Assembly (NCBI GenBank): GCA_900078405.1
Contig: FLTS01000001.1
Coordinates: 62,001 to 126,000 of the forward strand
DNA: 64,000 bases
DNA from: an uncultured Stenotrophomonas sp.
Lineage (GTDB): Bacteria > Pseudomonadota > Gammaproteobacteria > Xanthomonadales > Xanthomonadaceae
Reading direction: 5' to 3'
Both the position numbers and the translations under genes were made by a program. The notes beneath the pieces were generated by a model. The model was not told where the DNA came from, did not search any database, and saw only the letters and a program-made list of their open reading frames with translations. Positions 28,820-37,532 of this stretch are shown here, piece by piece (within the stretch, counting starts at the first letter, position 1; every line of letters starts with the position of its first letter).

Positions 28820-30774
28820 GCTCCGGTTCGTGCTCCGCGTTGGGGGCGATGCCTGCGCAGGTCCGACAATAATGTGCTGTCCAGACCGGCGCCAGCGTAG
28901 CGTGCATCGCTGAAACGCCGGCTGAGCGCAGGCAGGCCGCTGTCGGGCTGGGCCGCTTCCACGCGCGCGGCCCAGTGGCAGGCGGTTTCGTGCGGCAGGC
29001 GGCCCTGGCCGAGGCGGGCGTAACGGCGGTCCAGCCGGTGCCAGGCACGCAGCAGCGGGTCGCGCTCGCGTTCGCCGCGCGCCAGCAGCCAGGCCATCAT
29101 GCCGATGGCGAGCAGTGCGAAGGCGGCGAACAGGCCGACCAGTTGCGCCGGCTGCAACCGCTCGACGCCGAACGCGCGCAGCAGCTGTTGCTGGCGACGG
29201 GCGTCGAAGGACAGCACCATGCCGTTCCAGTTGCTGCGCAGCCAGTCGCCCACTTGCGCCACCTGCAACCAGCGTGTGCCGAGGTCAAGCGTGCCGCCGC
29301 CGGCACGGGCCTGCGCCAGCCGGTCTTCCAGCGTGTCGCGGATGCGCTCGGGCGCCACCGCGGCGGTGGGATCGACGCGGGTCCAGCCACGCTCGGGCAG
29401 CCACACCTCGGCCCAGGCATGCGCGTCCATCTTGCGCACCAGCCAGTAGTCGCCATAGGGGTTGCGGGTGCCGCCGGCATAACCGGTGACCACGCGCGCG
29501 GGGATGCCGGCGCCACGCATCAGCACCACGAAGGCCGAGCTGAAGTGCTCGCAGAAGCCGGCCTTCCAGTCGAACAGGAATTCGTCGGCGCCATGCCGGC
29601 CCGGCAGCGGCGTGCTCAGGGTGTAGCTGAAGTCGCGCCTGATCCATTGCAGCGCGCGCTCGACAATGGCGGCATCGTCGTCACCTGCGTCATGGCGCCA
29701 CTGCCGGGCCAGCGCCAAGGTGCGCGGGTTGAAGCTGGGCGGCAGTTGCAGGGCCTGCCGCCGCAGCAGGGCGGGCAGTTCCGGCTGGAACCGGACCGGG
29801 GCCGCCGAGCGCAGCTGCAGGCGGGTCAGCGTGGTCAGCGGGCGGTTGCTGGTCAGGGTGTAGTCGGCGTCCAGCCGGGTTTCGGCCGGGGCGGCCAGCG
29901 GCAGGTCCAGCACGACCAGTTCGCGGCGCTCGCTGGCTCCGTATTCGACCTGGTAATCCCACTGCGCCGTGCCGGTGCTGATGGGGGGGGGCGGCGCGCC
30001 GCGCTGGTAGTCCAGGCGGCTCCAGCGGCGGCCGTCGAAACGGGTCAGCACCGGGCCGCGCCAATAGCGCTGCTCCGCTGCCGGTGCGGCGCCGGAGAAC
30101 TGCACGCGCAGCGCCGGGCTGTCGTCGGTCATCAGGTCCAGCCACTGCCCCGGCTGCATCGTGTCCGACAACCCCGGCAGCGCCACGGCCCGCTGCGGGA
30201 TGCCCCACAGCGGCGTGGGCAGGCGCGGCACCAGCCAGAATGCCGACAACGCCAGCGGCAACGCCATCAGCATCAACCGGCTGACCGTGTGCAGCTGGCG
30301 CGGTGCCGGCAGTGGTGCGGTACCGGTGTCGGCGTCGGCCAGCCGTTGCAGGGCGAGCAGGGCGGCGATCACCGCGGCCACCGCCAGCAGCAGGGAGCTT
30401 GGCCCCTGGTCGAGCAGGAAGGCGGCGAACGGGGCGAACAGGGCGAAGCCGAGCAGGCTGCGGGCGTCGCGCAGCGTGCGCAGCTCGCCGGGTTTGAGCG
30501 CGAGCATCGCCGCCAGCAACGCGCAGCCGCTGTCGCGGCCGGGCGTGGCGCCCATCTGCCAGTAGATGACCGCCAGCAGCGCGACGACCAGCAGCAACCG
30601 CAATGGCGCAGGCAGCACGCGCCGCCACGCCAGTGCGCCGACTGCGAGCGCGCTGGCGGCGAACACGGCGGCCAGCACGCGCGGCAGTTGCAGCAGCAGC
30701 GGCAGCAGGGCCAGCGCGGTGGTCAGCAGCAGCCAGCCGCGCGCGGTCGCTGGCAGGGGGGGGGGCGTGTTCAT
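28816..30774 (-). CDS. Transglutaminase-like membrane protein (TgpA type, DUF3488/TGc)
   Basis: The 652-residue protein has 5-6 N-terminal transmembrane segments, a periplasmic transglutaminase core with Cys in KAGFCEHFSSAF (about 407), His in DAHAWAEV (about 451) and Asp in VDPTAA (about 467), then one TM near 565 and a cytosolic C-terminus. Members (P. aeruginosa TgpA) sit with moxR and DUF58 genes as here. The natural acyl substrate is unknown. Two long poly-C tracts lie in the coding strand: 10 C in codons 4-7 and 9 C around codon 262. Slippage there would shift the frame. Confidence 0.9.
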   Translation of the reverse strand: MNTPPPLPATARGWLLLTTALALLPLLLQLPRVLAAVFAASALAVGALAWRRVLPAPLRLLLVVALLAVIYWQMGATPGRDSGCALLAAMLALKPGELRTLRDARSLLGFALFAPFAAFLLDQGPSSLLLAVAAVIAALLALQRLADADTGTAPLPAPRQLHTVSRLMLMALPLALSAFWLVPRLPTPLWGIPQRAVALPGLSDTMQPGQWLDLMTDDSPALRVQFSGAAPAAEQRYWRGPVLTRFDGRRWSRLDYQRGAPPPPISTGTAQWDYQVEYGASERRELVVLDLPLAAPAETRLDADYTLTSNRPLTTLTRLQLRSAAPVRFQPELPALLRRQALQLPPSFNPRTLALARQWRHDAGDDDAAIVERALQWIRRDFSYTLSTPLPGRHGADEFLFDWKAGFCEHFSSAFVVLMRGAGIPARVVTGYAGGTRNPYGDYWLVRKMDAHAWAEVWLPERGWTRVDPTAAVAPERIRDTLEDRLAQARAGGGTLDLGTRWLQVAQVGDWLRSNWNGMVLSFDARRQQQLLRAFGVERLQPAQLVGLFAAFALLAIGMMAWLLARGERERDPLLRAWHRLDRRYARLGQGRLPHETACHWAARVEAAQPDSGLPALSRRFSDARYAGAGLDSTLLSDLRRHRPQRGARTGA

Positions 30775-30793
30775 TGCGCACCTCCCCGTACGT

Positions 30794-30914
30794 CACTCTT
30801 CGGGCGGCTCCGCCGTGAAAAACGCTCGCCCTGCCGTTTTTCATGGTGCACATCCGTGTGCGCAACCCTTCGGGCGGCTTCGCCGTGGAAAACGGCTGTC
30901 CTGTCGTTTTTCAT
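30794..30914. repeat. Tandem pair of modular hairpin repeats (CTTCGGGCGGCTTCGCCGTG)
   Basis: Two copies, 30794-30844 and 30864-30914, each contain CTTCGGGCGGCT(C/T)CGCCGTG followed by a variable hairpin with GAAAAACG and CGTTTTTCA arms. A short hairpin GTGCACATCCGTGTGCG precedes copy 2. A third copy is at 50750-50817. They fill the gap between the DUF58 and transglutaminase genes and could attenuate the operon. Confidence 0.75.
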
Positions 30915-31867
30915 GCGGCGGGCATCAGCGCCAGCGCGCGCAGGCACTGGTGGCGGTGGGCGTCGCCGATGGACGGGCCGAACGGCGGTTGCCCCGGCAG
31001 CAGCAGACGGTAGCGGCGGCCCTCGCGTTCGGCATCGTCGACCCAGCGCGCCAGCCGCGCGATGCGGCGTTCGTGCGGCAACGGGCCGAGGGCGTGCCAG
31101 TCCAGCAGCAGTTCATTGCCGGCGGCGCGTTCGTGCTCGCGCACCAGCAGGCTGTCGCGGCGGGCGGAATGTTTCCACGCGATGGCGCGGCGGGCGTCGC
31201 CGTGGCGGTACGGGCGCAGCTGCTGCAGCTCGTCGCCGAGTGGATCGGGGCGGGTGCGGGTGCCGGGATTGCCGGTATCGGGCAGTGGCGGCGCATCGCG
31301 CTCGGGGGCGGGATAGACCAGCACCGGAGTGGCCGGCCACACCCACCCCCAGGCGCGTACCAGACCCAGTGGTTGCAGGGTGGACAGGCGGATGCGCTGC
31401 AACGGCAGCCAGCCGCGCCGCTCGGTGGGCAGCCAGAGGTCGGCTTCCACCTGCTCACCTTGCAGCAGGTGCGCGCAGGCGCTGGCCGTCCCGTAGGACA
31501 ACTGCAGGCCGCGGCGCGGGCGGTGATCGTCGCGGGCGAGGGCCAGCCGCAGCCGCAGCGGTGTGCCGGCGGCCACCGGTTCGGCGGACAGTGCGTGCAG
31601 GCGCAAGCCGGACAGCTGCAGGTGTGCATGCAGTGCGCTGGCCAGTGCGCTGGTCGCCAAGACCAATGCCAGCAGCAGCGCCGGGTTGTTGTTGTAGTTC
31701 AGGGCGCCGAGCAGCATCACCGCCAGCAGTCCGCCGAGAAACAGGCCGAAGCCGGTGGGCAGCACGTAGATGCGGTGGCGGTCGAGCGTGACCGGCAGCG
31801 CCTCGGGCCGGCGCGGACGCGCCAGCAACTGCAGCCTCCGTGATTGGACATGCAGCCAGCCGGGCAT
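30911..31867 (-). CDS. DUF58 family membrane protein
   Basis: The 318-residue protein has two N-terminal transmembrane segments (about 37-75), then a beta-rich part, and the DUF58 signature with PYRHGDARRAIAWKHSAR (about 222-239). The C-terminal half is von-Willebrand-A-like. It is the usual partner of MoxR AAA+ proteins. Its ATG at 31867 lies one base after the moxR stop, so translation is probably coupled. Function unknown; a chaperone-like assembly with MoxR is the common hypothesis. Confidence 0.88.
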   Translation of the reverse strand: MPGWLHVQSRRLQLLARPRRPEALPVTLDRHRIYVLPTGFGLFLGGLLAVMLLGALNYNNNPALLLALVLATSALASALHAHLQLSGLRLHALSAEPVAAGTPLRLRLALARDDHRPRRGLQLSYGTASACAHLLQGEQVEADLWLPTERRGWLPLQRIRLSTLQPLGLVRAWGWVWPATPVLVYPAPERDAPPLPDTGNPGTRTRPDPLGDELQQLRPYRHGDARRAIAWKHSARRDSLLVREHERAAGNELLLDWHALGPLPHERRIARLARWVDDAEREGRRYRLLLPGQPPFGPSIGDAHRHQCLRALALMPAA

Positions 31868-31868
31868 C

Positions 31869-32816
31869 TCAATCGACCTGCACGCCATGCAGGATGGCCT
31901 GGGCCAGCGCCGGTGCGGCGGTGGCCTCGGCCTCGGCCACCAACCGGTGTGCGGCGACGGCGACGAACAGCGCCTGCACGTCGTCCGGCAACACATGCTT
32001 GCGACCTGCCAGCAGCGCATGCGCCCGCGCCGCGCGCAGCAGTGCGATGCCGGCCCGCGGCGACAGGCCCACGCGTATGCCCGGATGCTGGCGGCTGCGC
32101 GCGAGCAGACGCTGCACGTAATCGACCAGCGCGTCGCTGGCATGCACCTGTTCGACCGCCGCGCGCAGGGTGCGGATGTCCTGCTCGGACAGGCACGGCA
32201 GCGTCTGCGCGATCAGCTCGCGGCGGCTGCTGCCGGCCAGCAGGGTGCGTTCGGTGGCGGCGTCGGGGTAGCCGAGGGTGAGCCGCAGCAGGAAACGGTC
32301 CAGCTGTGAGTCAGGCAGTGGGAAGGTGCCCGACAGGTCCACCGGGTTTTGCGTGGCGATGACGAAGAACGGATCGGGCAGGGCGTGGGTGGTGCCGTCC
32401 AGGGTGACCTGCTGTTCGGCCATCGCTTCGAGCAGTGCACTCTGCGTGCGTGGTGGCGCGCGGTTGATCTCGTCGGCCAGCAGCACGTTGCTGAACACCG
32501 GGCCGGGGTGGAAGCGGAAGCTGCGGCTGTCCGCTTCGTAGATGGACACGCCCAATACGTCGGCCGGCAGCAGGTCGGAAGTGAACTGCACGCGCTGGAA
32601 TTGCAGCCCCAGCGCGGAGGCCATCGCATGGGCGAGGGTGGTCTTGCCCAGCCCCGGCAGGTCCTCGATCAGCAGGTGGCCGCCGCAGAGCAGGGCGACG
32701 AAGGCCAGCCGCACTTCGTCGGCCTTGCCCAGCAGCAGGGCGTTGACCTGCGCCTGCGCGCGCTGCAAGGCCTGCAGCGTGACTTCGGGTAGCATTTCGG
32801 TGGATGCCGGGGACAT
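31869..32816 (-). CDS. MoxR-family AAA+ ATPase
   Basis: This 315-residue cytosolic ATPase has Walker A LPGLGKTT at 53-60, Walker B NVLLADEINRAPP (about 110-122), sensor 1 VIATQNPVD (about 152) and the C-terminal lid SPRAGIALLRAARAHAL. MoxR proteins are thought to assemble cofactors or complexes together with DUF58/VWA proteins. It leads the moxR-DUF58-transglutaminase-slp operon and is divergent from the GT39-like gene by 37 bp. Confidence 0.93.
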   Translation of the reverse strand: MSPASTEMLPEVTLQALQRAQAQVNALLLGKADEVRLAFVALLCGGHLLIEDLPGLGKTTLAHAMASALGLQFQRVQFTSDLLPADVLGVSIYEADSRSFRFHPGPVFSNVLLADEINRAPPRTQSALLEAMAEQQVTLDGTTHALPDPFFVIATQNPVDLSGTFPLPDSQLDRFLLRLTLGYPDAATERTLLAGSSRRELIAQTLPCLSEQDIRTLRAAVEQVHASDALVDYVQRLLARSRQHPGIRVGLSPRAGIALLRAARAHALLAGRKHVLPDDVQALFVAVAAHRLVAEAEATAAPALAQAILHGVQVD

Positions 32817-32853
32817 GTGGTGTCTCGCAGGGGAATATCCGGAAGGAGTGTAA

Positions 32854-34707
32854 GTGGCAATGCAGGGCGAACAGCGGGCGCGGGTGATCTTCCTGTCGCT
32901 GTGGGTGATTGTCACCGCGATCAAGGCATTCGTGGCCTGGCGGCTGCCGTTGTTCGTCGACGAGGCGTTCTACTGGCAGGAAGGGCAACATCTGGCCGCA
33001 GCCTATTCGGACCTGCCGGGCTTGACCGCGTGGCTGACGCGGCTGGGCGTGGAGATCGGCGGCGGCCACCGGTTGGGCCTGCGCCTGCCGTTCCTGTTGC
33101 TGGGCGCGCTGTTGCCGTGGATGGTGGTGCGGATTTCCGCGCGCTGGTTCGGGGGCAGGATCGGTTGGCTGGCCGGCTCGCTGACCCTGCTGATGCCGTT
33201 GTCGGCGACGCTGGGCATTCTCGCGGTGCCGGATGTGCCGATGGCATTCGCCTCGGTGCTGTGCCTGTGGGCCGGGGCGAAGCTGCTGCGCAACGTCGAT
33301 GCCGGTGGTGCGCTGCTGCTGGCTGCCGGGTTGCTGCTCGGGGCGTTGAGCCATTACCGCTTCATCGGCGTGATCGGCTTCGGCTTCATCGCCTTGCTGC
33401 TGTTGCCGGAGGGACGGCGGATGCTGCGCGACGCGCGGGTGTGGATGGCGCTGACGGTCGGCATCGTCGCCTGGTTGCCGTTGCTGGCCTGGAACCTGGG
33501 CAACCAGGATGCCGGGTTGCGTTTCCAGCTGGTCGAGCGCCACCCGTGGTCCTTCCAGGCTACCGGCCTGTGGTTCCTGGTGATCCAGCCGCTGCTGGTG
33601 ACGCCGTTGCTGTGCCTGGCGATGTGGCAGGTGGGTGTGGCCGGGTTCCGCCCGAATCATGGCGACACCTACCGGGTGCAATGGCGCTATTTCGCGCTGG
33701 TGGGCGGTATTTCCACGCTGGCGATCTTCCTGTTCGGTTTCTTCACCGACGTGGAGCGCATCAGTTTCCACTGGCCATTGCCGGGCTACTTCGCCCTGCT
33801 GGTGGCCGCGCCGGTGGTACTGAGCCGCTGGCCACGGCGTTGGCGCCGCATCACCTGGGGCTTGGCCTCGGTTGGCCTGCTGCTGGCGCTTGGCTATTAC
33901 GCGATGGCGGGAACATCGTCGCTGCGCGAGGAACTGGCCGGCAACAAGTTCTACCCGCGCAATTTCGCCGGCTGGCGGCCGCTGGCGGTGGCGGTGCGCG
34001 AGGAACTGGCGGACATGCCGGCCGACACCCGGGTGCTGGCCGGCAATTTCAAGATCGGCGCGGAGCTCGGCTTCCGGCTGGGCGATGCTTCCATCGAGGT
34101 GTTGCCGCATGCGCTGAACGACAAGCACGGGCGCACCGCGCAGTTGGCGCTGTGGGGGCTGGTCAGCGATGGCAAGCGTTCGGCGCCACGGCTGCTGGTG
34201 CTCGCGCCGGGTGACCAGCGCTATCGCGACCTGCTCCAGCGCTACCACCAGGTCTGCGATCTGGTCGGGCCGTTGCCGCCGCCACGGGTAGTGGCGCTCG
34301 ACCACGGCAACCAGCGTTTCCTGTTGTTCCGGCTGCCGGCAGAAAGGCAGCCCGGCCCCTGTGTGACGCCGGCGATGGCATGGATCAACACGCCGTTGCC
34401 GCACGCGGTGGTGGGCGGGGTCGTCGAGATGCAGGGCTGGGCCTTCAAGGACGGCGTGGGCCTGAGTGGCATCGAAGTGCTGGTGGATGGCCGGGTGATG
34501 GCCACGGCCGACTACGGCGCCGAATACGACGTCTCCGGCTACTGGAAGATATCCACCGATCCGAACCATCCCGAAACCGGCTTCACCGCCCGTTTCGATA
34601 CCACCGCGTTGGCGCCCGGCAAGCATTGGCTCGGGCTGCGCCTGCATGGTGCGGATGGCAGTGTGGAGGACTGGGAGGAGCAACCGTTCGAGGTTCCGGC
34701 GCGTTGA
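32854..34707 (+). CDS. GT39-like membrane glycosyltransferase with C-terminal beta domain
   Basis: The 617-residue protein has about 10-12 TM segments and the catalytic-acid region typical of PMT/ArnT-type GT-C enzymes near the first periplasmic loop (LFVDEAFYWQEGQHL, 28-42). A C-terminal soluble module of about 110 residues (VVEMQGWAFKDG, ALAPGKHWLGLRLHG) resembles an immunoglobulin-like/carbohydrate-binding fold. The donor is probably a polyprenyl-phosphate sugar; the acceptor is unknown. GTG at 32854 has GGAAGGAG five bases before it; the ATG at 32860 is an alternative. Confidence 0.75.
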   Translation: MAMQGEQRARVIFLSLWVIVTAIKAFVAWRLPLFVDEAFYWQEGQHLAAAYSDLPGLTAWLTRLGVEIGGGHRLGLRLPFLLLGALLPWMVVRISARWFGGRIGWLAGSLTLLMPLSATLGILAVPDVPMAFASVLCLWAGAKLLRNVDAGGALLLAAGLLLGALSHYRFIGVIGFGFIALLLLPEGRRMLRDARVWMALTVGIVAWLPLLAWNLGNQDAGLRFQLVERHPWSFQATGLWFLVIQPLLVTPLLCLAMWQVGVAGFRPNHGDTYRVQWRYFALVGGISTLAIFLFGFFTDVERISFHWPLPGYFALLVAAPVVLSRWPRRWRRITWGLASVGLLLALGYYAMAGTSSLREELAGNKFYPRNFAGWRPLAVAVREELADMPADTRVLAGNFKIGAELGFRLGDASIEVLPHALNDKHGRTAQLALWGLVSDGKRSAPRLLVLAPGDQRYRDLLQRYHQVCDLVGPLPPPRVVALDHGNQRFLLFRLPAERQPGPCVTPAMAWINTPLPHAVVGGVVEMQGWAFKDGVGLSGIEVLVDGRVMATADYGAEYDVSGYWKISTDPNHPETGFTARFDTTALAPGKHWLGLRLHGADGSVEDWEEQPFEVPAR

Positions 34708-34813
34708 TGCACCGATCCGTGGATGACGTGGCTGCCATGTGCGGGGCGCATCCTGTCCGGGTGCGCACCCAGAACCCCCGCGCGCCGGTTTCGCGGCACG
34801 CGGGGACAATGCA

Positions 34814-35776
34814 TCACTTTGTCGCGTCGATGCGCTTGGCTGCCACCAGCGCATCCAGTGCGCTGCGCCTGCCATCGGCGCTGGTCACGCCCTCCAGCCA
34901 CTGGCCGACGAGTTCGCGGTTGGCCTTGATCCAGCGCGCGGCCACCTGTTCGAGCGGCTCTTCCTTGTAGCCGTAGTCGTAGATCCAGCTGCTCTGCACT
35001 TCGGACGGAATCGTCATCTGCCGGAAGAAGCGCGCGACGTTCGGTTGCCGGGTGACGTAATCGGGCTGCACGACGGTATTGACGGTGCTGGCGCCGCCCC
35101 ACATCAGCTCGGGATCGTCGAGGTACTTGAGCTTGTAGATGATGTTCATCCAGTGCGGCTTCCAGCCCAGGAACACTACCCAGCGCTTGTGCTTGATGGC
35201 ATCGCCGGCCTGCGACAGCATCGCCGCCTCGCTGGATTCGACCAACCGGAAGTCGCCGAGGCCGTACTGGTTGTCGCTGATCGCATCCAGGACCAGCGTG
35301 TTGCCGTCGTTGCCGGCTTCGATGCCATAGATCTTGCCGCCGAAGCGATCGGCGTGCCGGGCCAGGTCGGCGATGGAGTGCACGCCGGCGTCATACACGT
35401 AGTCGGGCACGACCAGGTCGTACAGCGCGTCTTCCACGTTGGTGGTCAGCAGCTTGACCTTGTTCGACTCCAGCATCGGGTTCAGCACGGAGTTCTGGGT
35501 CGGCCGCCACAGCGCCATGTCGATGTCGAGCTCGCCATCGGCGACAGCCTTCAGGCAGATGATCCAGCTCGCGTGGGTGACCGCGCTCTGGTAGCCGGCG
35601 GCGTCGAGGATCTGGCTGGCGACTTCGGCTTTCACCAGTTCGCCGGGCCAGTTCGGTGCACACAGGCCGACCTTGGTGCCGTTGGCGGCGAAGGCGCTGG
35701 TGGTGAGGACGAGGCTCAGCGCGAGGCTGGCCATAACGGTGCCGAGCGCGTGGCGCGGGCGAGGAAAGATGTTCAT
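34814..35776 (-). CDS. Glycine betaine/choline ABC transporter substrate-binding protein (orphan)
   Basis: The 320-residue periplasmic protein has a Sec signal peptide (TSAFAANG cleavage, about 31) and the OpuAC fold: VGLCAPNWPGE, a ligand-cage tryptophan in HASWIICLKAV, MALWRPTQNS and GWKPHWMN. The second is shared with the ProX protein encoded at 40797. No permease or ATPase is adjacent; it may feed the ProVW encoded 6 kb away. It is 35 bp downstream of the TorF-type porin gene on the same strand, so the two form a likely operon divergent from betI. Confidence 0.85.
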   Translation of the reverse strand: MNIFPRPRHALGTVMASLALSLVLTTSAFAANGTKVGLCAPNWPGELVKAEVASQILDAAGYQSAVTHASWIICLKAVADGELDIDMALWRPTQNSVLNPMLESNKVKLLTTNVEDALYDLVVPDYVYDAGVHSIADLARHADRFGGKIYGIEAGNDGNTLVLDAISDNQYGLGDFRLVESSEAAMLSQAGDAIKHKRWVVFLGWKPHWMNIIYKLKYLDDPELMWGGASTVNTVVQPDYVTRQPNVARFFRQMTIPSEVQSSWIYDYGYKEEPLEQVAARWIKANRELVGQWLEGVTSADGRRSALDALVAAKRIDATK

Positions 35777-35811
35777 GGGGTTTCTCCCGTGGATGGATGG
35801 GGCGGGCTGGA

Positions 35812-36600
35812 TCAGAACGCGCGGTTGACGGTGAGCGTCACCCGGCTCTTGATGGGGTCGGACACGTGCACGCGGCCGGCGCCATCCGGCACGCCGGTGC
35901 TGTAGTTGCGGTAGTAGCCGTGCTTGTCCCAGCCACGGGTCCAGGCCAGCGACCAGCCGAAGCCGGCCAGCGTGGTGTCGAGCGAGACTTTCGCGTCCTT
36001 CCAGTTCGCTTCGTTGAAGTTGCGCACGGACTGCTTGCCGGCATGCAGGCCGAGGGAGAACTGCTCGCCGAGCGGGAACGCGGCATCCACCGACAGGTAG
36101 CCCGAACCGCGCGAGTGCTTGTCGACGCCGGTGCCCAGCGTGGCGCTGTTGTAGCCGAAGTAGTCGCGGGTGAAGGTCACCGCATAGGACACGTCCACCG
36201 GCCCGGTGCCGGCGCCGATGATGACCTCGCCGTAGTCGTAGCGGGTGCCGGTCGCGCTCATTTCCGCGCCGGGATACTGGTAGTAATTGAGGCTGCCGGT
36301 GTAGCGCAGGCTACCGGCTTCACCAGCGTAGCCGGCGTAAAGGTCCCATTCGACCTTGGCGTCCTCGATGAAGTACTTGCTGACTGTCGAGGCCCAGGTG
36401 CCGAGGAAAAAGCCGCGCCGGTCGTATTGCACGCCGCCCTGCACGGCCGGCTTGTCCCAGCTCTGCACGAAGCCGCGTGAGACGTAACGCGAGGTGAGCG
36501 CGAGGTCGCCACTCCAGCCGTCGGCGGCATGGACCGTACCCGGCGCCGCCAGTGCAAGCGCGAGCGCCACGGTCAATGCGCACGAGGATGGTTTCGTCAT
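35812..36600 (-). CDS. TorF-family putative porin (CHP02001)
   Basis: The 262-residue protein has a signal peptide ending VHAAD and a series of amphipathic beta strands with aromatic girdles (SRYVSRGFVQS, LYAGYAGEAGSL, YSTGVPDG). It ends in a C-terminal phenylalanine (NRAF), the BamA recognition signature of outer-membrane barrels. The family is poorly studied. Its place beside a betaine-binding protein and the bet genes suggests outer-membrane passage of choline or betaine; this is inference. Confidence 0.8.
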   Translation of the reverse strand: MTKPSSCALTVALALALAAPGTVHAADGWSGDLALTSRYVSRGFVQSWDKPAVQGGVQYDRRGFFLGTWASTVSKYFIEDAKVEWDLYAGYAGEAGSLRYTGSLNYYQYPGAEMSATGTRYDYGEVIIGAGTGPVDVSYAVTFTRDYFGYNSATLGTGVDKHSRGSGYLSVDAAFPLGEQFSLGLHAGKQSVRNFNEANWKDAKVSLDTTLAGFGWSLAWTRGWDKHGYYRNYSTGVPDGAGRVHVSDPIKSRVTLTVNRAF

Positions 36601-36914
36601 GAGGTGTTCTCCGTAGTGGAAAGGAAAGGTGGTGTCGCCCGGAGACGAGATGGCTGCGACAGCGCCACGAGGATCTGGATTTGCCCCCTGCCGAAGGCCA
36701 GCGCCTTCACCGTGGCTACGCACGCGGCCCGAAGGACTGCGCGAATGCGAATCCCGGACTCTGCGATGCCGCATCACGCGGGGGCTTTGTCCGGGGCGGA
36801 ACGAGGGTTCCGGCGCCACAACCGGGGTCGGAGTCTATTGGATGTTGATTGATCGTTCAAATAACAATGCGTAAAATGGCCGCCTGTATCGGCGCATCCT
36901 GTTCGGAGTTCCCC
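36601..36914. promoter_or_regulatory. Divergent regulatory region between torF-like and betI
   Basis: This 314-bp gap has no gene. It must hold both promoters. The betI-proximal end is AT-rich (TTGATTGATCGTTCAAATAA) and contains the operator listed separately. The middle (36640-36800) is ordinary GC-rich DNA with no obvious repeat. Confidence 0.6.
36845..36860 (+). promoter_or_regulatory. Probable BetI operator
   Basis: TTGATTGATCGTTCAA holds the near-palindrome TTGATCGTTCAA (10 of 12 positions symmetric), like the TTGA..TCAA boxes bound by TetR-type BetI in other bacteria. It lies 54 bp upstream of the betI start, between divergent genes. Choline would release repression. Confidence 0.55.
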
Positions 36915-37532
36915 ATGCCCAAGGTCGGTATGCAGCCGATCCGGCGCGATCAGTTGATCCGCGCCACGCTCGCCACGATCGACCGCCTGGGTCTGGCCGA
37001 AACCACGCTGGCGCACGTTGCCAGGGCCGCCGGCCTGTCCACCGGCATCGTCAGCCACTATTTCGGCGACAAGAGCGGCCTGATCGAGGCGACGATGCGT
37101 TACCTGCTGCGCAACCTGCGCGATGCGATCGCCACGCGCCGCCGTGCCGCCGATGCGTCGCCGCGTGCGCAACTGCTGGCGATCGTCGATGGCAACTTCG
37201 ACGAGGGCCAGATCAACCATGCCTCGGCGCGCGCCTGGCTGTGGTTCTGGGCGGCGAGCCTGCACGACCCGCAACTCGAACGCCTGCAACAGGCAAACGA
37301 GCGGCGCCTGCAATCCAACCTGTGCGTGCAGTTCCGGCGGGTGATGGATGCCGCGCACGCACGCGAAGCCGCGACCGGACTTGCCGCGATGATCGATGGC
37401 CTGTGGCTGCGCGGCTGCCTGGGCAAGGACGCGATCGATCTCGAACAGGTGCGTCGCATCGCCCGCGATTATCTCGACCAGCAATTGGCACGCACCCCCG
37501 GACTTCCGGAGAACCATGAAATTTCCCGTTGA
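36915..37532 (+). CDS. betI: Transcriptional regulator BetI (TetR family)
   Basis: This 205-residue repressor controls the choline-to-betaine genes. N-terminal helix-turn-helix [21 protein letters not shown] (split at the usual turn, about residues 31-51), then a helical ligand domain with [14 protein letters not shown] and the BetI-typical [25 protein letters not shown] is the family start; hence ATG 36915. Its stop overlaps betB by 17 bp, so betIB are translated together. Confidence 0.94.
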   Translation: MPKVGMQPIRRDQLIRATLATIDRLGLAETTLAHVARAAGLSTGIVSHYFGDKSGLIEATMRYLLRNLRDAIATRRRAADASPRAQLLAIVDGNFDEGQINHASARAWLWFWAASLHDPQLERLQQANERRLQSNLCVQFRRVMDAAHAREAATGLAAMIDGLWLRGCLGKDAIDLEQVRRIARDYLDQQLARTPGLPENHEISR

